Origin: Rhizopus arrhizus
Taxonomy: Eukaryota; Mucoromycota; Mucoromycetes; Mucorales; Rhizopodaceae
NCBI GenBank assembly: GCA_024220505.1
Contig: JAKZZE010000005.1
Location: forward strand, 1,448,501-1,512,500
DNA: 64,000 bases
Direction of reading: 5' to 3'
Below the pieces are notes generated by a model. That model had not been told where the DNA came from. It worked only from the letters and a program-made list of their open reading frames with translations, and made no database searches. Of this stretch, positions 22,811 to 34,202 are shown one piece after another. Numbering within the stretch: position 1 is the first letter of the stretch; every line of letters starts with the position of its first letter. The translations under genes were made by a program, and so were the position numbers.

Positions 22811-23625
22811 CTAATGTAAAGTGTAATCTTTGTAGTCTAAGTGTAGATAAATCCTGGAATATTGAGCTGTAGTTAGTATTTTAGGATTTGACAAATATTT
22901 TTTAAAAGCTGCTTCCCATGAGTCTTGTTTTTGAATGCAATTAAAGAGCATATGCTGCTCTATTTCTGGTAATTTGCACAGTTGGTAATATTTGCCTTCT
23001 ATATTTGCGTGGATGATTCTGTGCAAATTGGATCGAGTGGATAATTTTTCATGCAGAAGTCTGTACCAAAGCATTTTTAGGAATATGATACATAGGACTA
23101 TTGATAAAAACTTTCCACTTATTGATATTTGTATTTGTGAATTTGGGTTAAAGCTTAACGCTGCATTTAACTAGCAATTCTTCATTGTTGTTATGTTGAT
23201 ATCATCATGGGTCATTTGTTCAATGAATAGATCAAAGTTGATACTTGGTTCAATTGATTAGCCTTCGTTACTAAAATCAAGATCGTTCGGTTCATATAAC
23301 AATAAAGATGAAAAAATGGCTGAGAGGTGAGATTTCCATTAAGAACAGCATTTTTGATTCTTTTTGTAGAGCGTTTAGGGAGCCACAGCGTTGCCTGTTT
23401 CTGAATTGCATAAAATTAGAAGAGAAATTTCATAAAAAGAAGTGATATGCCTTTTGTGCTCGAAGGAGCTTGCTAAACTTGAATTTCTCTTGCAGGCCAT
23501 CTTCGCATATATCTTTGAAGGGAATGAGTAGACTAGTCTTTGATAATATTGTCAGATAGCTTTCGGTAGATGAACGAGGGCAGGAGTCTAAAGCACTGAA
23601 CATGAGGATTAGTGGAGGCATTTCA
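22811..23625 (-). mobile_element. LINE relic with zf-RVT-like C-terminal domain
   Basis: On the minus strand, KNALV-like sequence leads to LWYRLLHEKLSTRSNLHRII, then YYQLCKLPEIEQHMLFNC and KQDSWEAAFKKYL. W-x-R-L-L/L-H...R-x-x-L-H-R followed by C-x-x-C/H-L/C is the zinc-binding zf-RVT domain seen at the end of many non-LTR retrotransposon polymerases. Upstream (23621-23430) SCPRSSTESYLTILSKTSL and FKDICEDGLQ fit the segment before this domain. It belongs to a different LINE clade from the copies at 25.7-31.8 kb. Multiple stops and frameshifts. Confidence 0.55.
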
Positions 23626-24021
23626 TGTTAACATATAATATGGAATACTTGAACATCATAGGGATGGTATATAAAGGAATGTCAAATGAAAGTTGCAAAG
23701 TGAATACAAGCACCTTGTACAGGAAGTCCAGTATTTGTTGACGATAGCTTGACAATTATGACTTGATATTTCGAAACCGGAGAACTTTTTGCTGTACATA
23801 ACCCTTAGTTCCTTTTCTATTTTTTTTTTTTTTTTTTTTTTTTTTTGAAATACGCATGATGCTTTATATGCTTTTATTAAGAAATATTTTAAAATATGTT
23901 TTTATTATTTTACAGGGAGTGGTTTTATGTGTTTGTATATTATATACTCTATATTGATTTACTATTGTACAAATATATTTCTGAAATCCAATAATACAAG
24001 GCGACCTGAGATGAATCATTC
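23626..24021. other. No gene seen; T-rich spacer
   Basis: Spacer with a long T run (about 23819-23846). It lies between a LINE relic and the 3' end of the acyltransferase gene. Nothing else recognised. Confidence 0.4.
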
Positions 24022-25384
24022 TTATTTGTTATTTTCTTCCAACACACTTAATAATTCACGTTTTGCCATTCCATTAAAATCAACCTGTTCGAGCCCTGTT
24101 GAGGAAGCGATCACTTCCTTCACTCGATCGCTATATTCTACTGCATCTTCATCTTCCTTGGGTGATTGCGGTTCACAATAAACCACGTCAACGGGGGTTA
24201 TCCATCTTGTCATTCTGTAATAAGCGTAATGCATAAATCCTTTACGCGTATCCCAGTAGGGGTCTCCAAAAGTATTGTAATATCTATGTTTACAGTGATT
24301 AATGATACTGATTGGGAGATTAACAGTATCTTACTTGATCCCAACAGGACACACTTTAACTCCTAATTCAAAGGCACCCTTTTGAAAACGAATGACATAT
24401 CTATTATTGACACAGGTACCTTCTGGGAATATGATCATTGGGTTGCCTCGGTTCTCTGGTGCCTTGACATGTTTCCTTAAACTCTCAGATAAATCTTTGC
24501 GTTCAGTCATGTTTGATCGATCAAATGTCAAAGAATGCAAATAATTCAATCCGTTGTTTTGCAAAAAACCTAAACACTTGTTTAATTGTCTTGTTTTTCC
24601 TTTGCTGAATCTCCTTGTTACCTAAAGCCCCTCCATGTCTTGCCATTACAACTGCATGGGGAAATCGGTGAGCACTGAGAAGGATATAATCTAAATAAGA
24701 GGTATGATTGGCCTATAAAAAGTCAATAAAATAAATATTTGTCTCTCTTTAAGAAACTTACGACAAAAACATGGGGTGAATCCAATATAGGCTTATTTCC
24801 TATATAATTCACTTTTACGCCGAGAGAAAGTAATATGGCTTTACAATAGTATTTTACAGAAAGAGACTGTACAATAAAAATTAGTTTTGAATTGTTTCCA
24901 TTTCTTTTTTACTGAAAGAAAAGTTACTTACAACAAGTTTATCACTTTTGAGTGTCACAGCAACAGATAGCGCAGTAAAGAATGCCACAGTCGAGGCACT
25001 TAAACTCATGCATCGAAGTGGAAAGAGGATGCCGTATCTAATAAATGCACTGGGTATTGACGAAATGATATTCATTATTTTTGTCAATGTTGAAGGGCTT
25101 GTAGTAATATCGGTTGTGAAACATTTCGCATAGGAGAGCTTTTTTATAAACTGTTAGTTGAACAAAAAAAAGAATATAGTTGCTTTACCAGTTGTTCCCG
25201 AGTATATTCAGTATTCCGTGATCTATTTCAGTGATAAGTATTTCAACTGTGTTTTTAAATAGGACACACATTACTTTCTGTTAGTGCCTTGTACATAGTC
25301 ACTTCTCATCATATCTAAAGACTCGCTAGAGCCTTCTCTTTCTATCAAGCCTGCAGGTGAATATATTGGTTCTTGGGGTGGCAT
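24022..25384 (-). CDS. Glycerol-3-phosphate acyltransferase, GPAT3/4-like (PlsC superfamily)
   Basis: Seven exons on the minus strand (25275-25384, 25189-25222, 24932-25138, 24762-24866, 24622-24712, 24335-24569, 24022-24283) join to 1044 nt, 347 residues starting MPPQEPIYSPAGLIE. A membrane-spanning region (FIRYGILFPLRCMSL, STVAFFTALSVAVTL) precedes the catalytic H-x4-D (VANHTSYLDYILL) and the substrate motif IIFPEGTCVNN, with the C-terminal signature MHYAYYRMTRWITPVDVVY. F-P-E-G-T-C-x-N-N and the M-x-x-W/I-T-P-x-x-V-x-Y tail are typical of the GPAT3/4 (AGPAT6/9) group in the ER, which makes lysophosphatidate from glycerol-3-phosphate and acyl-CoA. At 347 residues it is shorter at the N-terminus than animal GPAT4. 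LPC/LPA acyltransferase activity cannot be excluded. Catalytic residues intact. Confidence 0.88.
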
Positions 25385-25721
25385 ATTGTTTTTTTGGTCA
25401 AGTAAAAAAGAAAAGATAAAAAAAAAAAAAAAAAAAAAAAAAAGAAAGACAAATGGCTTATATAAATGTGGGGAAATTAAATTTTTTTTAAAAAAGGAAA
25501 TTAAAGTATTTTACGCCAATTTGTGGTTTATCGACCTTTTTGGCGGTTTTAAGTTTATAAATTGCGGAAATATTTTACAAAATTGCGGTTTAGCAGAACT
25601 TAAATTGCGGTTCAGCATTTTGCAATTTAAATTTGGAAAACAATTCAACACTCGTCTTGGATTTTTTATACTATAAAACAACAGCTACAACTCAATTTCA
25701 ACATTTATTAGTATCAACCAA
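25385..25721. other. Promoter side of the acyltransferase, A-rich tract and ATTGCGG repeats
   Basis: An A run (about 25419-25443) follows the acyltransferase start. Between 25560 and 25620 the motif AATTGCGG recurs at least three times (AAATTGCGGAAA, AAATTGCGGTTT, AAATTGCGGTTC). Open frames here are made of lysine runs and are not convincing. The LINE ORF1 start follows at 25722. Confidence 0.4.
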
Positions 25722-27480
25722 TGCCTATAAACTCCAATAGTGCTTAGGTACCAGCAAAGCATACTTTGTCCTCGGAGGAAGTTGATTCTCTTCTCTCAAC
25801 ATTTAGTAATAAGCGTAAATACTAAATATGTCCAAACTGTAATCAATAAGGCCATGATTCTACCAAGTCAGACCCACCACAACTCTTTTTCCGTTGTGTT
25901 AACTGTAGCAAATGCTTTTAAGCAATTTTAATGAAGCATACAGTCAAACCTATGGAATTTGGCGTTTTCTCAAAAATAAATGGCTCCAAAGACTGAAGTA
26001 CTCCAAGGGTCCATCCTCTCGCTCTACCTTTACTCGGTATATATAAATCAACTTCCGGTATACCTACGCCATCAAACCATAAAGGAGGATACATCGCCAT
26101 TATAGTTAGCACCACTCTTGAACTGCTTACTTTATGCGGATGATGTGGTTTTAATAGCCAATAGCTCAACAATGGTTGACCTACTACGAAAATGCGAAGA
26201 ACACAGTATGCACATGGGATACCGGTGGAATCCTTCAAAATGTGTCATCTTGGACAACCAACCACAAACAATAGAATATGCGATCTATGACCAAGTTATA
26301 CCGCAAGCGACAACTTTTAACTACCTAGGAATACCCTTCAAACCAGGTGGTCACCTTGATCCGGAGAAGCTTGTTCAAAACAATATTCTCAAAGCCATGT
26401 CTATGATGAATGCTCTATCTTCTATTGGGGTAAATCCTTCAGGATTCTCCAAGCTCCTATGCTCTCGGTTTTATGCTCAAATAATTCGACCACAAATGGA
26501 ATACGGCATAGCTATTAACTGCTTCAATCACACTCAGCTGAAAACTTTAGAAGAGGCACAAAACAAATGCATACGTAAGATCTATGGCGCATCTGGAAAA
26601 ATATCCACCAAGGTGATGCTGCATTTGGCTAAGTTACCCACAATGAAAGAAAGGATAGCTATCCTGCAAGCCCAATTCCTCTTTCGTTCATTATCTTTAC
26701 CTGAGGACACACTACTATATCTCTTAATGCCACACATACATTACACAAGAGGCCATCAATGGTATCGACTATCAAAAACTGTTTTGTGGAGATTGATGCC
26801 GCCGACGATAACTGACTTAGATGTCCGAGGCTTTAGAGCGATAAAAAAGAAATTTCTTCACTCTAACCTTGAAAAACAGATCCAAGGTAAGAACTCCAAA
26901 CTGCTATCCAGCTGTCGACCAACAATCACTCTCGACCCCATCTTGTGGCTACCAATGGCTCATGAAGAAAGAAGTCGATGTCTACGTTGGCGCCTTGGTT
27001 GTTTACCGGGTGGAGCCCCCAAACCCTGCCCCCGTCATCCCAGCAATAACCTGTCAAGACGACACGCAATTAGTTGCCTCAATACGCATCCTCGACTCTG
27101 TATGACTGAAACAATAGCCGGCCCTATATCTTTCCTTTTGAATATGCTCCCGACACGCGCATTTGTTCCCTCTAGTATCGCTTTGTCCTGGACCTGGCGA
27201 TGGCCCGCTATATGTTCTATCCTCCATGAATTAGATCAGCTACAACACGACACAACCATCCCATGCAAGACACTTCATGGCCAAAAACTAATTGAATGGC
27301 TGAGACAATTTAACTAACTTCGTATGTATCTCTATGCATCCTACTTTCCTTTCTCATTTTTTACCCTTGTTCCCATAAGGGGTTTTTTCTTAGCACTCAC
27401 TTCCAAACGGATTGAACTGGTCGGGGCGGACACTTATTTGTTGTATATTTTAGCGCTCAAATGGACCTCAAATAAATAAA
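25722..27480 (+). mobile_element. LINE retrotransposon, internally deleted (ORF1 start joined to RT C-terminal half)
   Basis: 25722-25930 corresponds to the start of the LINE ORF1 at 27577 but with stops: a zinc-ribbon-like part (ICPNCNQ, then PPQLFFRCVNCSKCF). From about 25990 the sequence is RT (VLQGSILSPFLYSVYINQLP). A 399-codon open frame (26118-27317) follows with the catalytic YADDV (LLYADDVVLIANSS), GYRWNPSKCVIL, FNYLGIPFKPGG and the C-terminal region ILWLPMAHEERSRCLRWRLG ending EWLRQFN. About 3 kb of ORF1 end, endonuclease and RT palm is missing. A 3' UTR with a hairpin (27363-27390) and a TAAA-rich tail ends near 27480-27510. A second LINE 5' end follows at once. Confidence 0.82.
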
Positions 27481-27539
27481 ATATCATCTTTAAACAAAAA
27501 TAAATGGAAAGTTCTCTCGCGAATTTATACGTCATACAC

Positions 27540-28706
27540 ACTACGAACAACAATAAAACATCAAAGAACGTCAATTATGCCTCCAGACTCTGCTATATCT
27601 GATAATAATAGCAACAATAACCTGTCTAATACTAGTAATATCCTATCACAGGATGAAATTGATTACTTACTTTCTCATTTCGAGACCCATCGCAAATCTC
27701 TGAGATGTCCTAATTGCGAGAAAAAGGGTATTTTCCGCCGAAACAGCTCTACTAAATCTGAGCCTCCACAACTTATTTTCCGTTGCAATGGTTGCGGCAG
27801 TAGCTTCCGAGCCAAAACTATGTTGAACATTGTTAATTCTACGCAGTCTACTCCTGCAAACACACAAACATCAATGAATCCTGAATTTTCTGGATCTTTC
27901 CAAGGTGCTACGTCATCCCAAGTGACGCAAACCAACAGCAACCAAAATGATTCACAGTCTCTCCTTAACATGATCCAACGATTAACAAAAGAATTAGCTT
28001 CTGCAAGAACTGAAATTGAACGACTTCGAGTCCAGACAGCAAATCTCCAGGAACAGCTAAATCAACAGAACGCTACCTCGAATACTACAAATCCCTTAAA
28101 CCCATCAGATTTCCTCCTCTTCGCAACACCCAACAACACTTTTACAATCAATTCCATGGCACCAATCTGAAAGGCTTCAGCAAATTAAAGACCAACTGAC
28201 CGCCCAACAACAGCAACGACAAGAAGCTGCCGCACGTCTGTTACAGTCACCCTCTACCAACCAGGGATTTAAATATATCCACTTGCCTATGAAGACTAGA
28301 GTACCCATTGGACAGATACGCTCCCGCTTGCGCAAATTGGATATCAACAATAACCGCATCATTGACATACATTACCCTGATCGTAACATTGTCGCCCTTT
28401 TGATCCACAATGATTACGAAAACGAACTACGACAACAACTACAACGCTTCAAAGTAACCATCAAAGAGGACTTTAATCCTTGTGGTCCCCAAGTGCTTCG
28501 TGATCCAAAATATGCTGACCACACCCCTGCAGAGCGAGAAAATCTTGCTTTTATGCATCACTGGTAACCGCATTGAAAGAGCTCTACAATGCATTCGAGC
28601 CCCAGTCAAATTTGCCGTTGCTCGATACTTTTATTCGAAGGGCTGGATCTTACAAGAAACTCTGCCAGCACAAACAAAAAGATATAGACATATTCTTTTC
28701 CGATGA
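27540..28706 (+). mobile_element. LINE 5' part: ORF1 (gag-like) with two frameshifts
   Basis: ORF1 begins at ATG 27577 (MPPDSAISDNNSNN). It has a zinc-ribbon-like motif (LRCPNCEKKG, then LIFRCNGCGSSF), a coiled-coil region (IQRLTKELASARTEIERLR) and a C-terminal nucleic-acid-binding domain (GQIRSRLRKLDINNNRIIDI, YPDRNIVALLIHND, FNPCGPQVLRDPKYAD, IERALQCIRAPVKFAVARYF). Frames change near 28130-28150 and again near 28562, so it is not functional. The 3' end of this LINE (ORF2) is missing: the sequence passes directly into a nuclease-like gene. The DNA just upstream (27500-27576) should be the LINE 5' UTR. Confidence 0.8.
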
Positions 28707-29030
28707 TGACCATATGAACATCTTTGAAGAACCACTACTACTACTACCACCACCACTACAGTAGAAAGCGTTGAAACAATTAGTTTAGAGGATGCTAAAG
28801 CAATTATAGCCGAAAATATGACACCTGTTAACAACCATAATAAATACTCGAATTCTTTATCACAATTCAAGAGTGATGTATTTGAATCGTTAGAGACTCC
28901 ACTCACATATGAGTCACACTTGCAACAATTACTTGCGCTCTCCAATATCTTGTACATCGAAAAAAACTCATTCTACCCTGGATTACAAAATTATTTTGAA
29001 GAGCCTATTAAAACAATCCGCCAAACCATG

Positions 29031-29134
29031 TACACTATTTCCAGAAATTAAAGTCGCATTTTGTAAAGTTTTATAATACAATTTATATGTAATTGCGACA
29101 AGTCACGGCGACTTCAATTTCTAGAAATAGTGTA
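29031..29134. repeat. M1, hairpin MITE with TA target duplication
   Basis: A 100-bp palindrome-like element lies between two TA dinucleotides. The left end is CACTATTTCCAGAAATTAAA and the right end, on the opposite strand, is CACTATTTCTAGAAATTGAA, with about 25 bp of terminal inverted repeat. The middle is AT-rich (GTAAAGTTTTATAATACAAT). TA duplication and the CAC start suggest a Tc1/mariner-type non-autonomous element. A nearly identical copy is at 39947-40048 in the opposite orientation. Confidence 0.85.
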
Positions 29135-29247
29135 TGATTCGTTTTTATGAACTGCCTCGGGCGGAAAAGATGTAATATTACAATCGTGCGCTCAATAGAG
29201 GTTTAATTATTTATAAATAAAAATCTGTTTAATCGTATGATTCGTTT
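29133..29247 (+). mobile_element. LINE 3' tail insertion (91 bp) with 12-bp target duplication
   Basis: Bases 29145-29235 (TTATGAACTGCCTCGGGCGG to ...CTGTTTAATCG) match the 3' UTR tail of the LINE at 39550-39645. The insertion is flanked by TATGATTCGTTT at 29133-29144 and 29236-29247. It is an extremely 5'-truncated LINE copy. The left duplication starts with the terminal TA of the MITE. Confidence 0.85.
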
Positions 29248-30394
29248 GGCTTCAACCAGTTACACTATAAATTTCCAATGGATGTTATGATGACTTTAAT
29301 TACTATTACCAGTGATATTAACCGTGGCTCAGTATCTAGAATACAAGCGGAAAGCAAAATATTATCACTTATCAACGACAGCACAGATAAAATTATGATA
29401 AGATTATTGCAACTCATTAAATCAATGGTAGAGTCACTACCCTTCATAAATCAAAAAAAAGAAAGCAAAGAGTTTGAACTTTGCACCAGATATTTGCAAC
29501 CTTGTTTTCAAAAACTATTTGACTGCGATGAAGATCAATTTATGTCCAAATGGCTAAATACCAGCTGCTTTTCTGACACTGATGTTGATCCTAACCAAAA
29601 TCGTCCTGGTGGTTTAATTGAAAATGATCATAAAGCAATTGGATATATCGAAGTTAAACAGATCAAGCATGTAAAGAACCATAAAAAGATTAACCTTGAT
29701 TTGCACCGATTGTGTACATTTTCCAAAGCTGGTGCAGTCAAATATAACTTAAAGCACATGTTTCAAATTATGGCTGTTGGTAAGTTTACAATCATCAAAA
29801 TAACTTTGTGTATATTACTAAAACTTTTTTTATTTTTTTTAGGAACCAATGTACAATTCAATATCAGCGAAACAATGGACGATATATTGATGGTTCTTGA
29901 ATTAGATTGTATTCACTTCCCATTATCACTTGATGAACTTCCTCAACTTGTGCTATACCTCGACCGACTCTATAATGTTGTAGAAGTTATCCATCGCTTA
30001 TGTTATACAAGCAATACATTCACTGTAAGCAATAGCTTTAAACCTGCTTTAGATGCAAAAGTAATTAAAGCAATAATGGAAAAATCTACAGACAGAACCC
30101 GTGAAAATCCATTTTATCATCCACATCATTAATGCATACCTTCCTTCATTACATATATACTATGAATTTCTTTAAGTCATTCCATTCCTTTATTTAAATA
30201 AAACAAAAAGTATCAATTTTCATTTCACCATTATTGCTGCATATTTGTGCTAAAATACATATCAGAAGAAGAACAAACAAAAGATAGAAAAAAAAAGAAC
30301 AATGTGATAAATTACGAAATATAGTTTAACAATCTATCAGTGAAGAATTCAAGTAATAAAAAATATACCGAAAAGACTATGGTTGAAGCAACCA

Positions 30395-31790
30395 TCAGAG
30401 GATACCTCTTAATGGAACTAGCTCCTCTTATAAATTGCTTGCTATATGCTGACGATGTAGTCCTGATTTTTGAAAAAGCACAAATGCCAAAGCTATTAAA
30501 AATTTGTGATGGTTACAGTTTCTCACTCGGCTTCCATTGGAACCCAGTTAAATGTGTGGTGTTAAGTGACATGAACAACGACTTGAGTTATGAGCTTTAT
30601 GGACAGAATTTGCTAAATCAGCATTCCTTCTCGTAATTTGGAGTTCCCTTTGAGCCAGGTGGTTAACTCAACCCAGAAGAACCTATAGAACACAACGTTC
30701 ATAAGGCATTCACTATGATGAATATTCTGATCTCTGTGGGTGTCAACCCTAATGATTTAGACAGGCTTTTATCCGCTAGATTCTATGCATAAATAGTTCG
30801 CGCTCGACTAGAATATGGATTAGCGATCAGTCGGTTTACTGCTTCCCAAATAAAAGCACTCGAAGATGCTCAGAATGAATGCGTATGAGGAATACAGGGT
30901 GTATCTAAACAAGCCTCAATCAGAGTTATGCATCACTTATCGTGCTTGCTAACAATGAAAGAACGAACAAGCATATTCCAAGCTCAATTACTCTTCGATC
31001 TTTTACACTACCTGAAGACGCTCTCCTGACAAAACTTATGCCGCACATACAACACGACAGACATCAACAATGGTACAAGCTGTCCAAGTCCTTTGGAAAA
31101 ACATACCTCCTCCAGTGGAAGAACTCAATATCAAGACTTTCAAGGCCATCAAGAAACAATTTTTGCAGCAAGCTCTGAATTATCAAAAAAAAAAATCAAA
31201 ACAGCTTTCTTGCTGTCGACTAACACTCTCACTTGATCTAATCATTTGGTTGCCAATGGCCAGAACGGAACGTAGCCGATGCATAAGATAACACCTTGGA
31301 TGGCTGCCGGGCAGCAAGTATAGGCCCTGTCCCCTCCCTCTGAATCAGGCTCTGACAAAAATACACGCAATTCAATGCCTCAACATGTACAACCGGTTAC
31401 AAATGCCTAGTATTATTGAGGATCTTTTGTCATTTCTTTTAAATCTCCTACCAACAAAAATTCCTCATTCAAGTCGTGCAGTTACCCCTTGGATCTTTCG
31501 TTGGCCAACCATATGTTCAATTCTATTTGAACTGGATCATCTTTGCCACCATATAGACACTTGTACAAGACCTTAACCTCGTCAGCTCTTTCTAAATTGG
31601 CTCTCAAAGCATTCGGAAAGTTATTATGTTCCAAATACTGTTCCATTGATCTTTTTTACCCTTGATCCCGAAGGGGTTTTTTTAGGCCCTCTTTACTTTA
31701 TATTGAACTAGTCCGGGCAAACAGATGTGATAAACACCCCGCATTCAAATGGATTTTGTAAATAAATAATCTTTAAAATTTTAAAAAAAT
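30395..31790 (+). mobile_element. LINE, 5'-truncated ORF2 relic with 3' UTR
   Basis: Begins inside the reverse transcriptase just before the catalytic motif (LINCLLYADDVVLIFEKAQ), followed by FHWNPVKCVVL, FGVPFEPGG, MMNILISVGVNPNDLDRLLS and the C-terminal part (LDLIIWLPMARTERSRCIR, then IIEDLLSFLLNLLPTK). It has at least five stops or frameshifts. The 3' UTR has a hairpin followed by T residues (31658-31683) and ends in a TAAA-type tail near 31785. It is the same subfamily as 26118-27480 by protein order. Confidence 0.8.
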
Positions 31791-32307
31791 GTATTTGTGC
31801 AATCTATTTCTGGAAATGGTGTATCTTTTTATGATAAAAGAACAAGTTCTAGATGTCACTTACAATTCTTTTTTGGGAGTTTATTTTTATTTTTTATTTT
31901 TTTTTTTAAAAAAAAAGCCGAAAACAATATAGAATAATACAAATACAACTGTTTCCCTTTGTTCTCTTGTTTTTTTTATATTAGTGCTTGTAAGTGATTG
32001 TACAAGTTTAAGTTTTTTTTTTTATTACAATTCCCAATCTTTTTTAGACACAGCCCAATGTATACAAAGTGTGCGAAATCAAGTGCTTTAATAATATGTA
32101 AGACAAGATATAAAGCAGTGACGTTAGATAATAGATGATGTGCTATATAATATGCAGGGAAATGTAGTATTCTAAAAACAGAGAGTGCCTCTGAATAATA
32201 AAATAACTTGGCTTCACTAGGAAAAAAAAAAAAAAATAGCTTCCCAAGCTGGGATTTTAAAAGTCGAGTAATACAAGTGACCCTCACAAAAAAAAAAAAA
32301 TTCAGTT
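31791..32307. other. No gene seen; half MITE relic at 31801-31823
   Basis: Just after the LINE tail, CTATTTCTGGAAATGGTGTA (31803-31822) resembles one terminal inverted repeat of M1. The rest is T/A-rich with no convincing frame; it is the 3' flank of the kinase gene ending at 32308. Confidence 0.45.
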
Positions 32308-33666
32308 TTACAAAAGATCAGGTTGTTTATTGTTAAAAAGTTTCTCATAGAATGAATTTCGTTTGTTATCTTCTGACATTAAAGTATAATTAAAATCTAA
32401 GAATTCCTGTTCCAACTGTAATCTGCATCTTGCTTCCTCTGTCACAGGCATGCTATTGTTATCTAGTGGTAATGACATTCTTTTGGTCGAGTAAACAAGT
32501 CCATCCTCTTTGAGCTCATTTTTTACTATTTTACACGGTTTCTTTATAACAGAATGAGTACATGTATATGATTTCTTTTATGAAAACTTACAAGTCGACA
32601 AGGTGACAATAGTTGCTTTTTTTCTAATTTAGTCCAATCTAAACCTCGGAACCAGGGATGTGACTTAAACTTTTCAAATTCGTTTGTATGACATCCCAAT
32701 CTATGATAGGGTGATTTGTCCAGCAACTAATACAAAAGTGTTATTGTTATTATCCTATTTCTTAAATACAATGTCTTACACCAGTGATTATATCAATACA
32801 GTCCATGGATATAGTATCATACACATTTGGTGGAAATACAAGTGGATCATTTAAAATCGAGTTGATCAGCATTTCTTTAGATTGTGCTTCAAATGGACGC
32901 TAAACAAATTACATGAGACATGCATCTTTTTTTTTAATATCGACTTTGTTTACCATGCCAAACACTAATTCAAAAGCAATCACACCCAAGCTCCACCAAT
33001 CGACAGAGGTGGTATATCCTTTCTTGGCTAGTATCTCTGGTGCCATATAAGCAATCGTACCCGATCTGGACCAAACAAGTGGCTGCTGAGGTGAAAATTG
33101 AACGGCAATATTGAAATCAGAAAGGTGAGCATAGTTTTGCTGATCGAGTAAAATGTTTTCTGGCTTGATGTCGCGATGTGCGATACGTTTGGAATGAAGG
33201 TAGTTGAGTGAGAGAGCGATACATGCTACATAATGACGCACTTGTAACTCTGGCAGAGTAGATTGCTGTTGGAGTTGAAAGCGCAAGTCACCACCCAACA
33301 TGGGATCGAGTGCAAGGAAAAGTGTATCATCGTCTTGAAAAGCATATCGCAAGTTGGTAATCAGTGGATAATGAACACGTTCCAATATGGTTCTTTCTGT
33401 AATAATATTACTGATAGCCTTTTGTTTAATGCAAATTGATTTATCCATGTATTTTAACGCGAATTGTTTCTTTGTTTTCTTATGTTGTACTATCCTCACT
33501 TTACCGAATGTACCTTGACCGATCAATTTTAACAAGTGAAAATGACTCAAGTTGATCTCTAGTACTTGAATGTAAATATGAAATGTCTTGTAAATTATTT
33601 GTATGTATTACCATTTGTAAAGTCAATATCTTGATCATTTCTTTCTTTACAACAACATACTCCCAT
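32308..33666 (-). CDS. AGC-type Ser/Thr kinase, YANK/STK32 group
   Basis: Five exons (33612-33666, 32954-33558, 32780-32899, 32592-32726, 32308-32541) join to 1149 nt, 382 residues. MGVCCCKE at the N-terminus predicts myristoylation plus palmitoylation, hence membrane attachment. The kinase domain follows: LIGQGTFGKVRI (Gly-loop), FALKYMDK (Lys), HRDIKPENILL (catalytic loop), SDFNIAV, GTIAYMAPEIL, DWWSLGVIAFEL. DFN in place of DFG is characteristic of the STK32/YANK subfamily, which is otherwise active. After the kinase domain comes HRLGCHTNEFEKFKSHPWFRGLDW, the AGC-type tail. Substrates are unknown. The gene appears intact. Confidence 0.9.
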
Positions 33667-33784
33667 TATTAATAAATACACACACACACAAAAAATATAT
33701 ACAAATTTTTTTTATATAAAAAAAAATAAAAAAAAAAGAAAAAAAGAAAAAAAATAAAGATTCTTTATAGTCAAGTGTAACCCG

Positions 33785-33862
33785 CACTGATGTCGTTTCA
33801 TTTCAATATCATCACATGTCCTCTGAGTGTCAATCATTGTCTGTGACGCTGGATGGGATTTT
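33785..33862. promoter_or_regulatory. About 75-bp dispersed repeat upstream of the kinase
   Basis: Contains TCAATCATTGTCTGTGACGC and, before it, TCACATGTCCTCTGAGTG. The same 75-bp pattern is at 40067-40140, upstream of the SLC1-like gene. It lies about 120-200 bp upstream of the kinase start in the opposite orientation to that gene. It could be a shared control element or a repeat fragment. Confidence 0.5.
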
Positions 33863-34167
33863 CAGGTATTTGCTGTGAAAATTTTTTTAGGCTAAAGATC
33901 AACTTTATAGATCAAATGGTTCAAGAATATAGAGTAAATAATTCATACATCCTGTCTTCTCTCTTGTTGTATTGGTATTTAAGTACGACTACATGATCAA
34001 AGATTCAAAAGATATTACATTCAGTTCCTGACTCGGAACTGAGCCCGATTCATATGCCTTTTTCGCTTAATACCCTCTTCCCGCCTTGTCCGACTCTCTG
34101 GTGACTAAATCCAAGCATCTTCTTCCTCTCAAAACACAGTCAGCCCCGCTTCCGCATTCAGTTTAAT

Positions 34168-34202
<35 letters not shown>

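Larger units (their letters stand above)
28733..30132 (+). pseudogene. PD-(D/E)XK nuclease-like gene, copy A, interrupted by MITE and LINE tail
   Basis: Open frame 28733-29030 (SLEDAKAIIAENMTPVNN, then FESLETPLTYESHLQQLLAL, KTIRQTM) is broken by a 205-bp nested insertion (29031-29235). It resumes in the same frame as YDSFGFNQLHYKFPMDVMM and runs through intron 29780-29842 to TAA at 30132. It aligns with copy B (36668-38307): R-Q-T-M-Y-D-S/R-E-S-I-L-D-S, YKFP, N-L-D-L-x-R-L and the same intron site after V. The nuclease-like core reads NRPGGLIEN...IGYIEVKQI; the usual P-D is P-G, so the active site seems lost as well as the frame. The C-terminal region (DDILMVLELDCIHFPLS) is the conserved end of this family. 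The 5' part is replaced by LINE ORF1. Confidence 0.65.

Noticed and set aside
25386..25676. 96-codon plus-strand frame with a lysine run
   Set aside because: The frame is produced by a poly-A tract and AT-rich repeats and has no recognisable domain.
28631..28957. Minus-strand frame with a Val run opposite the start of nuclease-like copy A
   Set aside because: Shadow of a CTA/CCA repeat; no independent support.
31976..32287. 103-codon minus-strand frame with hydrophobic stretches
   Set aside because: Contains translated T/A runs, has no family motif and lies in the 3' flank of the kinase gene.
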